Under the pieces are notes generated by a model that was not told where the DNA came from, ran no database searches, and saw nothing but the letters and a program-made list of their open reading frames with translations. A stretch of 64,000 nucleotides of DNA from Earliella scabrosa (Eukaryota > Basidiomycota > Agaricomycetes > Polyporales > Polyporaceae), in NCBI GenBank assembly GCA_022605405.1, contig JABYQQ010000008.1:1116001-1180000 (forward strand). Reading direction: 5' to 3'. The translations under genes and the position numbers were made by a program. Position 1 is the first letter of the stretch, and every line of letters begins with the position of its first letter. This document shows, piece by piece, positions 1-11,700 of this stretch.

Positions 1-1660
1 GATATTTATACGCGAGAGGGTAGGTGACCCAACGCGCTGAACGTCATTTAGACTAGCCACGGTCCGCCATCACCCGAGGTCTCAAGCGAGACATGTCAGT
101 GAGGAATGAGCACTGGCAGACATCGACTGGCTAAAGTGGTAACAACATGGATATACCCAATGAGAGCCTGCTTGCTATGACGTCTTAACACCAACGCGGA
201 CTTCAAAACAATGCCTCGTGGCGCTTCCTGGTGGTGCTGGTCAATTGATCTGGTCACGGAGTATATCGAATGCCGACGTGTTGAAGGATCCTGGAAGGCA
301 AGTGATGACTTGATGACGGGTCAAAGATATCTCAAGGCGAACTCACTGTCAGAACTCATGCAACCGCTGTCAGAGCTCGTGGAGTATAGCGTTGCTTCGC
401 GACTACTACAGCCACTCTTGTGCCATACGGCAATGACTGAGCTCGATACACGAGCGGATGATAGCACACCCGTCTGATGTTGTAATAGACGTAGTACGCA
501 CTTCCAAACGAGGCCAAGCTCTGTTCGCCTCCAGAGCACCCGAGATCGCGTTGCTGGAGGAGCATGTCTGGCAAATTGTCAGGTGATGGTGTTCTGCACA
601 TCGCTCTGCGAGAGAAGACATCGGAGGTGCAGAGTGCCGAGTGGCCCCGCCGCTCAACTTGAAAGCTCTCCTACCAAGATACGAGGTCTAACCTCCATGT
701 TACGCCAGCGGTGCTCCATGAGGAAGCAACGTCGCTGACGTCTTTCACGGCCAGCACGGGCACTGTGTACTACGATCGTCCGTGACGCGGCGAAATTGGG
801 GCCTGAATTCGTGCCGCAGGCCCAGGCTGGACGACGGCCCTTGTCACGAACGTGAACAGCACCATGTGGTCTTGTTGCACTCATAGAAATGCACCAGCCC
901 GAACCCAAGGAAGTTTCAAAGTCAGCAAAATTGTACTTCGGGGTTAGCGTAGGTCACGACGCGGACGCACCTGCCCGTTCATGTCGGCAAGTAGTTCGCC
1001 TCAATATCCATCTATATTCATGTGGCACTAGCGGAGATGCGCATCGCTAGCATCTTGGGCACTGTCAGCGAATCCAACCGCGGGAGTATTAACGCCGACA
1101 CTCGGACGAGAGAGGCTACACCGAGGCACACCCTGTCCCATCTGTCGACCCTATACCACGAATTTGTCCGAGATCGGGCAAAGCATACCGTTCCGGCCGT
1201 GCTTGAGCTCGAGAGTGCTGTCTGTTGGCGCCGCGATTGAGCGTCGACGTTCCCGCCCGGCTAGAGTTATGCCCACCGCGATTCGCGGCTTACTCATACC
1301 CCAATTGTTGGCGCGTCTACCATTCTCTGTTACACTGCCGTGCTAGAGCCCAACGGGCCCGAAGGCCAGTACGCCTGCGTGTACGCGTCCTCATACACCG
1401 AGACTCGGAGCGGGGACTCGGATGGATGACATCCCCGGTATCGGAGAAGATGTGGTCGTCGGAGGGTGCTGTATCTGTGAGCTGGGAAGTTGACCGCAGG
1501 TCCAGGACAGACCGACGCGCACGGCAAACCTGTGGCGTGGAGTCCTGGCGAACCACCACGACTGCCAGCAGACTCGGAGGGCGTGACATTGTTGCCCTTG
1601 CGCCGCCCCGGGCCGACGGAGGCACAGCCACTTGGGCTTATGTAACGACGGGCGACATTG
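1..1660. repeat. Diverged segmental duplication, copy A
   Basis: This stretch aligns in order with 3850-5560. Shared landmarks are the TATA-like element at 3-10 (partner 3854-3861), the block 'gtgaggaatgagcac' near 100 (partner near 3960), the 'gtagtacgcact' block near 495 (partner near 4322), the 'acgtgaacagcacca' block near 850 (partner near 4730) and the 'catacaccgaga' block near 1393 (partner near 5252). Identity by eye is moderate, with many small indels. In copy B the aligned sequence is the upstream region of an HsbA-like gene read on the minus strand, so copy A should be the upstream region of a sister gene lying left of position 1. No intact gene is seen inside. Confidence 0.75.
3..10 (-). 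promoter_or_regulatory. TATA-like box of a gene to the left of the window
   Basis: A 'tatttata' element occupies the same place in copy A as the element 106 bp upstream of the HsbA-like start codon does in copy B. By analogy it would drive a minus-strand HsbA paralogue whose coding part is outside the window. Confidence 0.4.
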
Positions 1661-1922
1661 ATATATTGAAGCGCCATCGCGGTCGGAGTCTCGGAGATGA
1701 TGATACCAAATGCCATACACTACTCAAGACTTGCACTCATTGCACTGTTCGTGGGACTTCGTGGAGAGCCTGAGTGCGGCAGAATTGCGTCGGCACAGAC
1801 GGGCCGCCCAGGTATCCGCTCTGCGGTGCCATGCATTATAAGTACCAGGGCACAACGTCATGGCGATGCCCCCGATGGGACGTCTGGTACCCAGTCGTAG
1901 TACTACTAGTAGGAGTAGTAGA

Positions 1923-1988
1923 ATTCCTGGCCACGATCAGTGGTCAGGTCTCAGGATGGGTAATGCGGGATCTTTGAATCAGATCTGG
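1923..1988. repeat. Dispersed repeat fragment, copy 1
   Basis: About 66 bp that align with 31688-31754 in the same orientation. Both contain 'acgatcagtgg', 'caggtct' and 'atcttt', ending in 'atctgg'. It is probably the tail of an old transposon family. Confidence 0.6.
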
Positions 1989-2428
1989 CAGTCTAACCTG
2001 ACATGTTCATTCAACGCCAAACGTACGGGCCATGTTGCGCAGGTTACACAGCGTTCGAGGGCCTTCACAATCGTTCACTGTACAGCTACATGGTGACGGG
2101 GTGTAGAACTGCGTTGCGACCTCAGATCATTGTGAACTTGCAGAATGTGACTCGATTGAATCATGACCAGCTGCGTCATCAGCTCAGATCAAATCCTTGA
2201 CTACCGCAGTAACTTTAAGTACTGCCACTACTCTTCAAGTTGGGATGATCGGCACGATCAAATCTGAATGACCTGTGGTGGGCACAGAGACTTGACTCTC
2301 TCTCGAGGAACAGCTGAGGCTATGCACTTATGCCTAGATCCACTAGTACTGTGGGCTTCGCACTTGTCCACCCAATCACAAGCAATTCGTGTTCATCTCG
2401 GACTGGACCAGTTTGTGCGCAAGATGTC

Positions 2429-2460
2429 GTGGTCAGGTCTGCCCGGAGGGCTATGACTAT
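2429..2460. repeat. Dispersed repeat fragment, copy 2
   Basis: The core 'caggtctgcccggagggc' (18 bp) is identical to 35521-35538, and the flanks are similar on both sides. It also shares the 'gtggtcaggtct' start with the 1923-1988 fragment, so all four are probably one family. Confidence 0.55.
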
Positions 2461-2856
2461 CCGCACTCCATTACGGTTTACCGCAATTCCCTGTGTACGA
2501 GAGCGGGAGTCAGACACGTGGCGTTCTTGAACATATGATTGCGCCTCGCTCCCGACCGTGCACGTACGTCATGAGGCGTGCCGTTGTCTGTGGGAAGCGA
2601 TCACAATATTTGCATCTCGATGGGACCAACTACGCAACAAGCCCGGGACAAGGTTACAGACGGAAGGAAAGAAGCTAGGGACTCTAAGGACGGTTTTCCC
2701 CTGCTCACTACGCACGACGACAACGACCGGACATCCTTTCACAAGGCCTACCCTCGTCCTGGATAGACAATGCAGAACACTGCGTCCGAATCTGCGAGAC
2801 CCTCATGCCGGAGTGAGAGCAAGGGGGACTGCAGTTGTCTGAGGTCTCCGCGGGCC

Positions 2857-3748
2857 TCAGTTACTGTATGTGTTGATCGTCTGGGTGAAAGTAACGCTCA
2901 AGGAGTCCTGTAGACATCGTCTCAGTGGGCAGTTATAGGCATGTCAGAGAAGGGTGCAACTCACAAATTGCGCCTGGGCCTCGGGAGCCTTCGTGGGAAT
3001 GACAGCGATCAGGCCGAAGGCGAACAGCTATGCAGTAATCGCACACATCAAATCATGATACTGTCGTGCATATGGTAGTCATTATCCTTGCACTCACGTC
3101 GACGATACCCTCCAGCCCCCGCAACGCGCCAGCAACGGGCGCAGTGACGCCGAATCTCTCAAACAGACCCTGTGCGGTATATGTAAGCCTGTGTCACAGT
3201 GACGGCCGGTTCGACACACTTACATGCTTGCCAATGATGACAGACAGCAGCGCTCTACAAGACGGAGCTGTTTAGAATCGCGACGTGACTTCAACGGTGT
3301 GGAGATGCTCACTGGTGGACTTCGACGAACGTAACCAGCACGTCCACGATGGGCGTGGCATCCGCATCGCTGATGGCAGGCATGTTGGGCTAGAATCGTG
3401 AGCGTGAGTCAGGCAAACACGAATCGAAGAGGTCGCAGGTAAACCTACATCCATGGCATCAATGAAGCCTTGGACGGTAACTCCGATGCTGGTCAAGCCT
3501 TGGGCGACCTTCTGTATAATCGCGTGATGACTACATCAAACTTGGGCACCAGGAATACAGGTACGCACGGCGCCTTGGATGGGGAAGTTGGCGATGTTGA
3601 TACTCTCGGTAACAATGCGCAGCTCCCTGGACTGCTCGGTGACCGTCTCAAACGCGTTGACGATGTCAGTGGGAGTGGTCGCGAGGACGTTGACGGCGCC
3701 GACGAGGACGACAGCGACGACGGTGAACAAGTTGCCGAAGAACTTCAT
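2857..3748 (-). CDS. HsbA-like hydrophobic surface-binding secreted protein
   Basis: The predicted protein has 178 residues from seven exons: 3748-3569, 3511-3449, 3389-3313, 3254-3224, 3169-3098, 3027-2965 and 2907-2857. The total is 537 nt, an exact multiple of three, and all junctions are GT-AG. Residues 1-23 form a clear signal peptide (MKFFGNLFTVVAVV...VLA). The mature part is helical and matches the HsbA family pattern: a 'TDIVNAFETVTEQSREL' helix, a central 'SDADATPIVDVLVTFVEVHQ' segment, 'LLSVIIGKHGLF', and a hydrophobic C-terminal part ending in 'TQTINTYSN'. In aspergilli HsbA adsorbs to hydrophobic surfaces and recruits hydrolases; that role is known for the family and only inferred here. 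The start is the first in-frame ATG after a TATA-like box 106 bp upstream. The gene lies in a tandem duplication, so a paralogue is expected to the left. Confidence 0.85.
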
Positions 3749-3849
3749 GTTGTAGAGCGAGAAGAGTCGAGAGAGACGATGAGAGGATGGATCTGCGCTG
3801 GGTTCGAGAGGAGTTGGATGAGGAACTGAGGAACTACAGCGCAATCGTC

Positions 3850-5560
3850 GGGGTATTTATACGCTTGGTGGTAGGCGAGCGAGCGCGCTGGGCATCATGT
3901 TGACTCCCCATCGTTCCCCATCGCCCGGCGAGGCCGAGAGGGAGAGCGAAACCTGTCTGTGAGGAATGAGCACGGAGCACTGGCGGCACATGGACTGACT
4001 ACGATTGGCTGATGTGGAAGCGCTATGGACATACCGTTCGCCTTGTGACTCTGGCTAGCGATACAGTATGTTTGCCCACGAAGAACTATATTGAGGGTTG
4101 ACATCTTGACCGGTACTGGAAGGTAAGTAATGACTCAATCTGGCTCAATGATATTCCGAGCGCGCGGTCATTGTCAAAGCTCTTGAAGTCGCTGTCATGA
4201 ATCGTCGAATATGATGTTGCGTCGCAACTGTTGCTCAATCACTGCCGTCGTACAGCCCGGCGGTAATCAAGTTCTGCACGAGAATTGACATCAGGAATGC
4301 CTCCAATGCTGTAATGGATGTAGTACGCACTCCCAACGAAGCCACTCGTCCGACATGCCCGAGGCCTATTCGCTCCCCAAGCATGGTTGACCGCGCTAGT
4401 GGAGGCGCATGTCCGACGACAAATGTCAGGTGACCCTGGTCCTGCCATATCGTTCTGCCGACGGAAGTGTAGAGCGCCTAGCAGCATTGCCGTGAACGCG
4501 CTGTTACCTAGATTCCATGCTACGTAAGCGTTGCTCAATGAGGAGAACAGTACATACCTCCAGAACAAAGCGCTGCGGTGCATAGCGGACTGATTGTGAC
4601 ATGGTTCACGGACGCACATGAACAGCTAGCAGGCGCGCTACGCGTCGTCCGTCACGGTCGACGTTCCAGACATGGAGCATCCTAGACATCTATACCGGCG
4701 GCCGGACACGCGCGAAGCGCTGCTCACCAACGTGAAGAGCACCAAATTGTCTTGCCGACCCCATTGGACGAGGAAAAATGTCACTGTGCATGGAAGTTCT
4801 TGGAGTTAGGAGAGGAAATTTCCGCGCGCAACGTACATGCATGACGCACCAGGCCGTTCACAGCGGTGAACATCGGTATACCAACGGTTTGCTTCCATCA
4901 ATGGCCATCTGAAGTCATATAGCACCGGCGAACTCGGAGAAGCTGCCATGTTCCTCCCCGTCGGCGATTCTGACCTTACGCAGCGCTATCGCCGAGTCTC
5001 CGCACGAGAGAGACCACGACCAGACAATGCCCCATCCTGTCCCATCTATCCACCACATACCACCCATGGATCCGACCTCGAGCGACGTGTGCCATTCCCG
5101 CAATTCTTGAGGGTGCGGCCACGGAGGTGTGTTGATGTTCTCGCACGACCAGAGCAATGGTCGTGACCGCGAGCGGCATTGCTCATCCCGCGATCCTTGC
5201 AGGCAGACATCCCCACCGTCGCCTACCGCGCCGGGGCCGTCCTCGTCGCACCATACACCGAGACCGGCGGGGGTGGGTGGTATTCCCCACCGGCCCGGTC
5301 ATCGGAGAACTTGAAGATGTGGTTGTCGACGGGCGAGCGACGAAGCTGCCTGTGAGCCTGGAAGTCGGGGGGTTGGGCACCGGCTCGTGCGCGGCCACGG
5401 AGGCGCGAAGCTGTGAACTCTCTCGGTCTGCGAACCACCGCGGGCCGTGACAAGGTTTGTGTTCGTGTTCGTGTTGCCACCGTTCGGAACCGGGAGGGGC
5501 ACAGCCACATGATGCTGACTCAGCGAGGTAAGCTTTGATGACGAAGTGGTGACGAAGCGC
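3850..5560. repeat. Diverged segmental duplication, copy B (HsbA-like gene upstream region)
   Basis: Partner of 1-1660, offset by about 3.85 kb. It is the upstream region of the HsbA-like gene. The best preserved far block (5170-5520, partner 1250-1640) is GC-rich and has long open frames in several registers in copy B only. It may be a decayed coding segment, but I could not assign it to a family. Confidence 0.75.
3854..3861 (-). promoter_or_regulatory. TATA box of the HsbA-like gene
   Basis: Read on the minus strand this is 'tataaata', 106 bp upstream of the start codon at 3748. It is conserved in duplicated copy A at 3-10, which supports its function. Confidence 0.6.
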
Positions 5561-5879
5561 CAATGCTGAGACGCCCGCTCAGTCAGTCCTCGACACGAAC
5601 GAGTGTGCCCAGAAGAGGCCTTAGGACGGTGATCAGGAGCATGAGCAAGCCAATGAGTGCGCCTCACTAATTACCCCCCCTCGTGACAAGTTGTGGGCCG
5701 TTCAACAGGCTGCGCCCTTGCAAAGCGCCCCCCGACGTCCGCTGTTCGTGCGATTTGGTGGGGAGAGTGCGAATAATCGCTGACGCACCGCCTGAGCTGG
5801 GCTGGGCGATGTCGAAGTCGACATCCGCACTGCGGTGCACGCAATACTTGCACAGTCGTTCCACCTGGTACAGGGTATC

Positions 5880-5887
5880 TATATAAG
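5880..5887 (+). promoter_or_regulatory. TATA box of the NmrA-like gene
   Basis: 'tatataag' stands about 100 bp upstream of the ATG at 5984, the usual spacing for a TATA-type fungal promoter. The leader after it is CA-rich. Confidence 0.6.
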
Positions 5888-5983
5888 TGCCACTGCGATG
5901 ATACACTACGGATCACTCACCGCACTCAACACTGGTATCGGAATTCTCCCGCACACACACCCAAACCTTTAACATTTAACGTT

Positions 5984-7245
5984 ATGCCTTCAGTTGTCAT
6001 CATCGGCGGTACTGGTAGCCTTGGTAAGTCCCGACGACTGCACTGGTGCAATCTGCATCTTGAGATGGGTCTTGCTCACCCCAACTTCGCAGGCCAGGAA
6101 ATCAGCAACGCGTTCTTGACGACCTTCCGCGCCTCGTTTCCGACCGTCCGCATCCTCACCCGCGACCCATCCTCGGCAAACGCACAAGCACTGCAGAGCA
6201 AAGGCGCGGAGATCCACAAGCTGGACGACGCCCCTGACGCGCTTGACAGGGGCTTTGCGGGAGCGGACGTCATCGTGAACGCGCTCACGAGCAGCGCGTC
6301 CGACGAGCTCAAGCGCAATGTCGTCAACGCGGCTGCCAGGAGCAGCGCAAGAGTGTACTTCCTGGGCGAGTTTGGATGGTGTGTACCTCCTTCGCCTTGC
6401 GACTGGACGAACACTGGGGCTGACGTATTTTGGCAGCGACCACCGCCTGAACGACTTCCCGGGGTACGAACATGACGAGTGGAGCAGCAAGCGGGAGCTC
6501 GCGGCGCGCTTCCGCGAGAAGGCCAAGGACAAGAAGGCGATCGCGCTGTACAACGGGGCCTTCCTCGAGCTCGCGTTCCTCGGAGTGAGTCTTCTCGTGT
6601 CCTGTAACCCTCGGTATGGGTAGCTGACGGCGACGCCATCTACAGCCTTTCCGTAAGCATTAACCCGCAATGACAGTTCACAGCATGGGCACTGACCTCC
6701 ATCGCTGCGGTTACAGTGGGCTATGACGTCGCGGGCAACAGGTTCACACCATACGGCTCCCCAAAGCAGAAAGTCTCCTTCACATCCAAGGCGGACATCG
6801 GGAAGACGATCGCCCGCCTCGCCATCCTCGCCCTCGATCCCACAACAGCAGCGCAGGTTCCGGATGAAGTGCGCATCGGGGGCAGCACTGCCGACTTCGA
6901 GCAGGTTCGCGATATCGTGGCGCGTGTGAAGGGCGTCGAGAAGGGCGTGATTGCGAGCGAGGACCTCGTGGCGCAGAAGGCGGCGCTCAAGGCGCACCCG
7001 GGCGAGAACTTCATAGGCTATTTGCGGTACGCAGTCGTCTCTCTGCATTCTTTCCGGCCTCCGTCAGTGTGGCGGGGCGATGTCGATGATAAGAGAGATG
7101 CTGACGTGTTTGTGTGGATATGTGCAGGGTGCTCATGGGCGAGGGAAAAATGGACTTCTCCAAGGATAATTTGAACGAGCTCGTCAATCCCGGCGAAAGC
7201 CTGTGGAAGTGGAAGACGGTGGAGGATCACCTTCGGGCGCTGTGA
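5984..7245 (+). CDS. NmrA-like / isoflavone-reductase-like NAD(P)-binding protein
   Basis: The protein has 302 residues from six exons: 5984-6023, 6093-6378, 6437-6584, 6646-6652, 6717-7026 and 7128-7245 (909 nt). The N-terminus 'VVIIGGTGSLGQ' (residues 4-15) is the glycine-rich dinucleotide-binding turn of an atypical short-chain dehydrogenase. It is followed by 'VRILTRDPSS', typical of the beta2 end of NmrA/isoflavone reductases, and 'GADVIVNAL'. The C-terminal half keeps 'VAGNRFTPYGS' and 'TADFEQVRDIVARVKGVEKG', as in fungal NmrA-like proteins. Members act as redox sensors of NAD(P) or as reductases of small aromatics; which applies here cannot be read from sequence. The fourth exon is only 7 nt, required to keep the frame 'FLGPFLGYDV'. 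A TATA box lies about 100 bp upstream. Confidence 0.85.
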
Positions 7246-8792
7246 CTTCGAGCTTGAGCTTGAGCTCGCGGACGGTGTACATACATACGACGTCATGTTC
7301 CTGGAAAACCAGCCCAGTCTATCGCGAAGTGCTCGGACACTGTAATTGTAGCAAAAATACACACTTGGTATCGCGGTTGGCCGTGCTATTTTCGTGTCGT
7401 GCCTTGTATGCTCCAAGTCTGTGTAGATGTTCCGTCAGTTCTAGTCAGTATCCGACACAGCGACACCACGGACCTTGTGCAGCTCAAACACGATATCCTA
7501 CATCGCCGCTGATAACACGTCGACGGTCCCGCTCGGCCGCCGTGTGGTCAAGACTGTTCGTAAGCGCGAGTCGGGCCTGGTTAAGTCCCCGTACTGTTCT
7601 GGGGACCCTGACGACTGCCACACAGGTTGACCGAAGTAGATGGATAGGAGATCAACAGCATGGTGGCGTCGGAGATGAGCGTGCGGTTTTCAACCATGTG
7701 GGCGGTGTTTGCGCAGCCATGCGATATGTTTTTGAAGTACGAGCGCAGGCAATTTGTATATCTTGCGGCTGGGTCGTACATTCAGATTTGTTAGGATACA
7801 CACAGGAGGGGAACGAACCGTGACATTGAGGTCGGTCTAATCCAACAACCAGGACACTAGAGGGCAGTGCGGGCAATCAATATATGCAGCAAATAATATG
7901 CTCCCCCTAACACGGAGCTGCAGTCAACGGGCATGTCATCCACATTTGTGCTGTCGGTCCCTACCTCCGTGACTTTCACAGCTCCAAGTAGACGTCGAAG
8001 CCATCCGCGAGATCGTCTCCCGCGTGAGGGACGTCGCTCTTTGTGGGACGCGTGGCGAGAAACGTCTTGGGATATCCTCGGTTAGTATGGCTGCCATTTA
8101 AGCTCATGGATGGAAGAAAACTCACATGAAGGTGGGTTTAGAAGCTAACTGTTACGGACAATCAGCTGCACGTTGTCGACACGCCGATTGGACTAGGCTG
8201 GCGGGCATCGGGACGTTGTGGAGACGGAAAGGCGGAGATTATCGCACCTTGCAGGGCTGTCGAGGCGTTAGACAGGTTGAAGAGTAGCCCGCCATGCTTC
8301 ACTATTACATCCAAGGTCTGAAGCGTGTGTGAACGTGTTCTCGGAGACATATAACTGGGGTCACCGAAATGCAGAGATAGGCGGCCGTTGAGAACTTGAG
8401 AAGGACTTTCGAAGCACAACATCGAGACGAACGTGAGACATCGATATACGGCTTATTTTCTTTCTTTATGGCTCGTCGAGAGAGAGTGCTCGCGCGCAGA
8501 GGCGCGAGCACTGGACTCGGGAGGGTCGGTCTGGACATGCAAGGTCGTGTTGATGGCGGGGAGAGAGGGACGCGGAGGCGGGAGTATGGCGGGGCGCCCG
8601 CACCGAAAAAGGCGAAAAATGATGCGGCCCGCTTAAGCGCGCTTCCCCAGACCCGCTTCGGGAAGGTTGGAATCTCCCCACACTCTCACTTAAAAGAAAT
8701 GCACGACTGCTCCCCGTCGTCCATCACGCTGCGCTCGCTCCCCGCCCCGCCCACTCTCCAGGGTCGCTGACGCCAACGCCGACGCCGACGAC
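7246..8792. other. Intergenic between the NmrA-like and ABC transporter genes
   Basis: About 1.5 kb without an intact gene. It includes a 48-bp relic resembling the upstream NmrA-like gene (7988-8035). The last 200 bp before 8793 are GC-rich and probably the transporter promoter and leader. Confidence 0.5.
7988..8035 (+). pseudogene. Possible NmrA-like gene fragment
   Basis: Sixteen codons read VDVEAIREIVSRVRDV. They resemble residues encoded near 6894-6944 of the neighbouring NmrA-like gene (ADFEQVRDIVARVKGV), and the DNA is similar too. The flanks do not continue the similarity, so this would be a remnant of an older tandem copy. Chance similarity is possible. Confidence 0.3.
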
Positions 8793-11700
8793 ATGTCTGG
8801 CAACTGCGAAAACTACGGCACGCCCAACGGCACCTCTTGCGCCTGTCCGCCTGGCTTTGGTGGCTCGTCATGCTCGCAGCCCGCGTGCGGGGGCACTATC
8901 TTTGACGGCGCTGACCGTTCCCTGGCCAGCGGATCACCATTCGCGAACTTGACGTCCTGCTCGTGCGAAGATGGGTGGACTGGGACGGGATGCAATGTCT
9001 GCCAGAGCGCAAGGGCATGCCAAGCGGGGTTCTCCGCCGCGTTGGACGGGACCGTTGGGACATTGACCGGCTCCGACCCCAATCTGAACAACACGATGAC
9101 CTGCAATACCGCCGCGAGGGTGTACGCCGCGGGCGAGATGAGCTGCCAGGTTCAGGTGAGCACCGTTCTTACTTGTGTCCGGTTCTATGGAGAACGCCCA
9201 GCGGTCAGCGGTTCTTCGTGATGTGGTCCGTTATCGCCGCTGGTCCAGCCTAGTGCCTCTGCGTGCATCTACTTTCGCGGGTCACGCCTACTGTTCTTGT
9301 GCAAGTCAAGGAACCTGAGAAGTGTAGTTCTGACATACCGTTTATAGAATCCCACCCTACAAACACTCTTCCCCGGATCATCGACCCTGACCATCCTCCG
9401 CACGCTCAACGCGCCGTTGACCCCACTTCCGAACACAACGGCGTTCGGCACTAGCGGGTCGGTGTATGCTCAACTCTTCTACGACGGTGTGGAACAGTTC
9501 TACTGTGCCGCGGACTCCTGCACCCAAGACCTTGGTTCGGGCGACGGAAGCTCCGACTGGGAATGTCAAAACCTGAAGTGCACATGTCGCCCGGACACAT
9601 CCTTCTGCGGCGCCGTGCGGGCCACGGATCTCACCGGCATCATCAACACCCTGGATGGCGTCCTTGGAATCTCCTGCGACGCGGCTTCCTCCGATAACAC
9701 AGCGACGTGCGCCTTCAAGCAAGAAACAATACAGCAGGTCTTCGGGTCTGCCGGCCTCGCGCTCAACGGCTGTACGTTCGGCGAATGCGTGATGCAGAAT
9801 GTCATCGACACTGTCTCCGGTAACTCAACCAGCACTGAAACTACGAGCGGCGGCGGTTCGTCGCTCAGTGGGGGTGTCATCGCTGGCCTTGCAGTTGTCG
9901 GCGGACTCATCGGGCTCGCACTGCTGTTCCTCTTCCTCGGATGGCTCGCACAGCGTCGTGCCCGCCAGCAAGGGGCAGGGAGCACGAAGCGCTATGGCGG
10001 AGTCACCATCGCATGGACGGACATCAGCTACTTCGTCTCCCACCCGTCCTCCGGTTTCGCTCTCCGCCGACGCCGCAGAACAGACACGGAGGAGCGCAAG
10101 GTCATCCTCGACGCCGTCAGCGGGCGCGTCGTCCCGGGCGAGATGATGGCCATCCTCGGGCCCAGCGGCGCAGGCAAGACGACGCTCATCGAGATCCTCG
10201 CGCAAAAGCACAAGTCCGGCCAGATGCTTGGGAGCGTCGCGTTCCCCGGCGCGAGCGACCGCTCGCCGCGGGTCGGGTTCGTGCCGCAGCAGGACGTGCT
10301 TCCGCCGATGCTCACCGTGCACGAAGCGCTTTTCTTCGCCGCGCGCCTGCGCCTGCCCGAGGGCGTGCCCGACTCGGAGAAGCGCGCGCGGGTGGATGAC
10401 ATCATGGACCGGCTCGGCATCGCGCATCTGCGCGACGTCCGGATTGGGGACGGCGAGAAGCGCGGGATCAGCGGCGGCGAGATGAGGCGGGTCAGCATCG
10501 GCTTGGAGCTCGTCGCCCGGCCGGATGTCCTCCTGCTTGACGAGCCTACCTCTGGGCTGGACTCGGTATCTGCGGCCAAGGTCGCGAACGTCTTGCATGC
10601 GCTCGCGCACGACCCGGAGAACCCAACTGCTGTGATCGCGTCTATCCACCAGCCCAGGTGAGCGCGTTGGATGACTGATCACAGTTGTGCTCAACGCTGA
10701 CTCCGTTTGGCACTCTCTAGCTCTCAGTTGTATCACTCATTCGACCAGATACTCGTGCTTTCGCATGGACGCGCCTTGTACTCTGGTCCGGGAGGGTTTG
10801 CTCCCGCAGAGCACTTCTCTGCACGAGGTGTCGCGTACAAGGAGGGCTACAACGTTGCTGATTACCTCCTGGACATCGCGAGCGACCCTCCAGTCGGGTT
10901 GTTCCAGCTCTCCAACGGCTCGCACAACGGTCCCTCCCACTCTTCCTCTGACGTGGATACCGAGAAGGGTCTCAACGGGAGCGCGAATGTCCTCACCAAG
11001 CCAGAAAGCGTCGTGGGGCCGAAGCGACGGTCGCGGTTCGCGATACAGAGGACACATTATTCGGCGACGTTCCTGACACAGCTGGAAGTGCTCTCGGGGA
11101 GGGAATGGAAGATCCTCCGCAGAGACAAGACGCTGTTCCTCACGCACGTCGCCGTTGCATCCGTGTTGGGAGTGTTTTGTGGTACGTGGCTCGACACATG
11201 CGCGTTTTTTTGATAATTGAAGCCTGGTCATCAGGCGGCTTGTACTACCATACCGACATCACCATCGCTGGGTTCCAGTCCAGAGTTGGCTGTCTATTCT
11301 TCCTGGTATGCAGTCATCTTGCGATCGGATTGGCACCTCTGTTGACCCGCCGCGATACAGGGCGCTCTGATCGCGTTCTCCGCTCTCAGTGCATTGTACA
11401 ACATCGTAGAAATACGCCCGTTGTTCCTCCGGGAACGATCGGCAGGGTACTATAGGTACGTCTCGCTTTCTTGCTTTAGTCGTCCTGTTACTGATGCGCC
11501 CCGTAGTCCCACAGCCTGGTTACTCTCCCGCTTCGTCTTCGATGTCTTACCGCTGCGTATTGTACCCACGATCATCGTATCGACAATGTTAGTGCGCTTG
11601 TCTTGCACCTGCGGGACACCATACTGACAGCTCCGTAGCACATATTGGATGGCTGGTCTCGCCCACGACGCCGCACACTACTTCAAGTTCCTCTTCATCC

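Larger units (their letters stand above)
1661..2856. other. Intergenic, downstream of the HsbA-like gene
   Basis: About 1.2 kb with no gene I can support. It holds two short fragments of a dispersed repeat (1923-1988 and 2429-2460) and a simple-sequence patch rich in 'agtagt' near 1897-1922. Short open frames here have no recognisable family features. Confidence 0.6.

Noticed and set aside
1225..1773. 182-codon open frame in duplicated region A
   Set aside because: Its partner region at 5157-5500 does not keep the frame, the composition is Arg-rich as in GC-rich non-coding DNA, and no family motif is visible.
5990..7048. 352-codon open frame on the minus strand
   Set aside because: It is the shadow of the NmrA-like gene on the plus strand; the plus-strand exons have family motifs and valid splice sites.
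9825..10736. 303-codon minus-strand open frame
   Set aside because: Shadow of the ABC transporter; it lies entirely opposite the nucleotide-binding domain.
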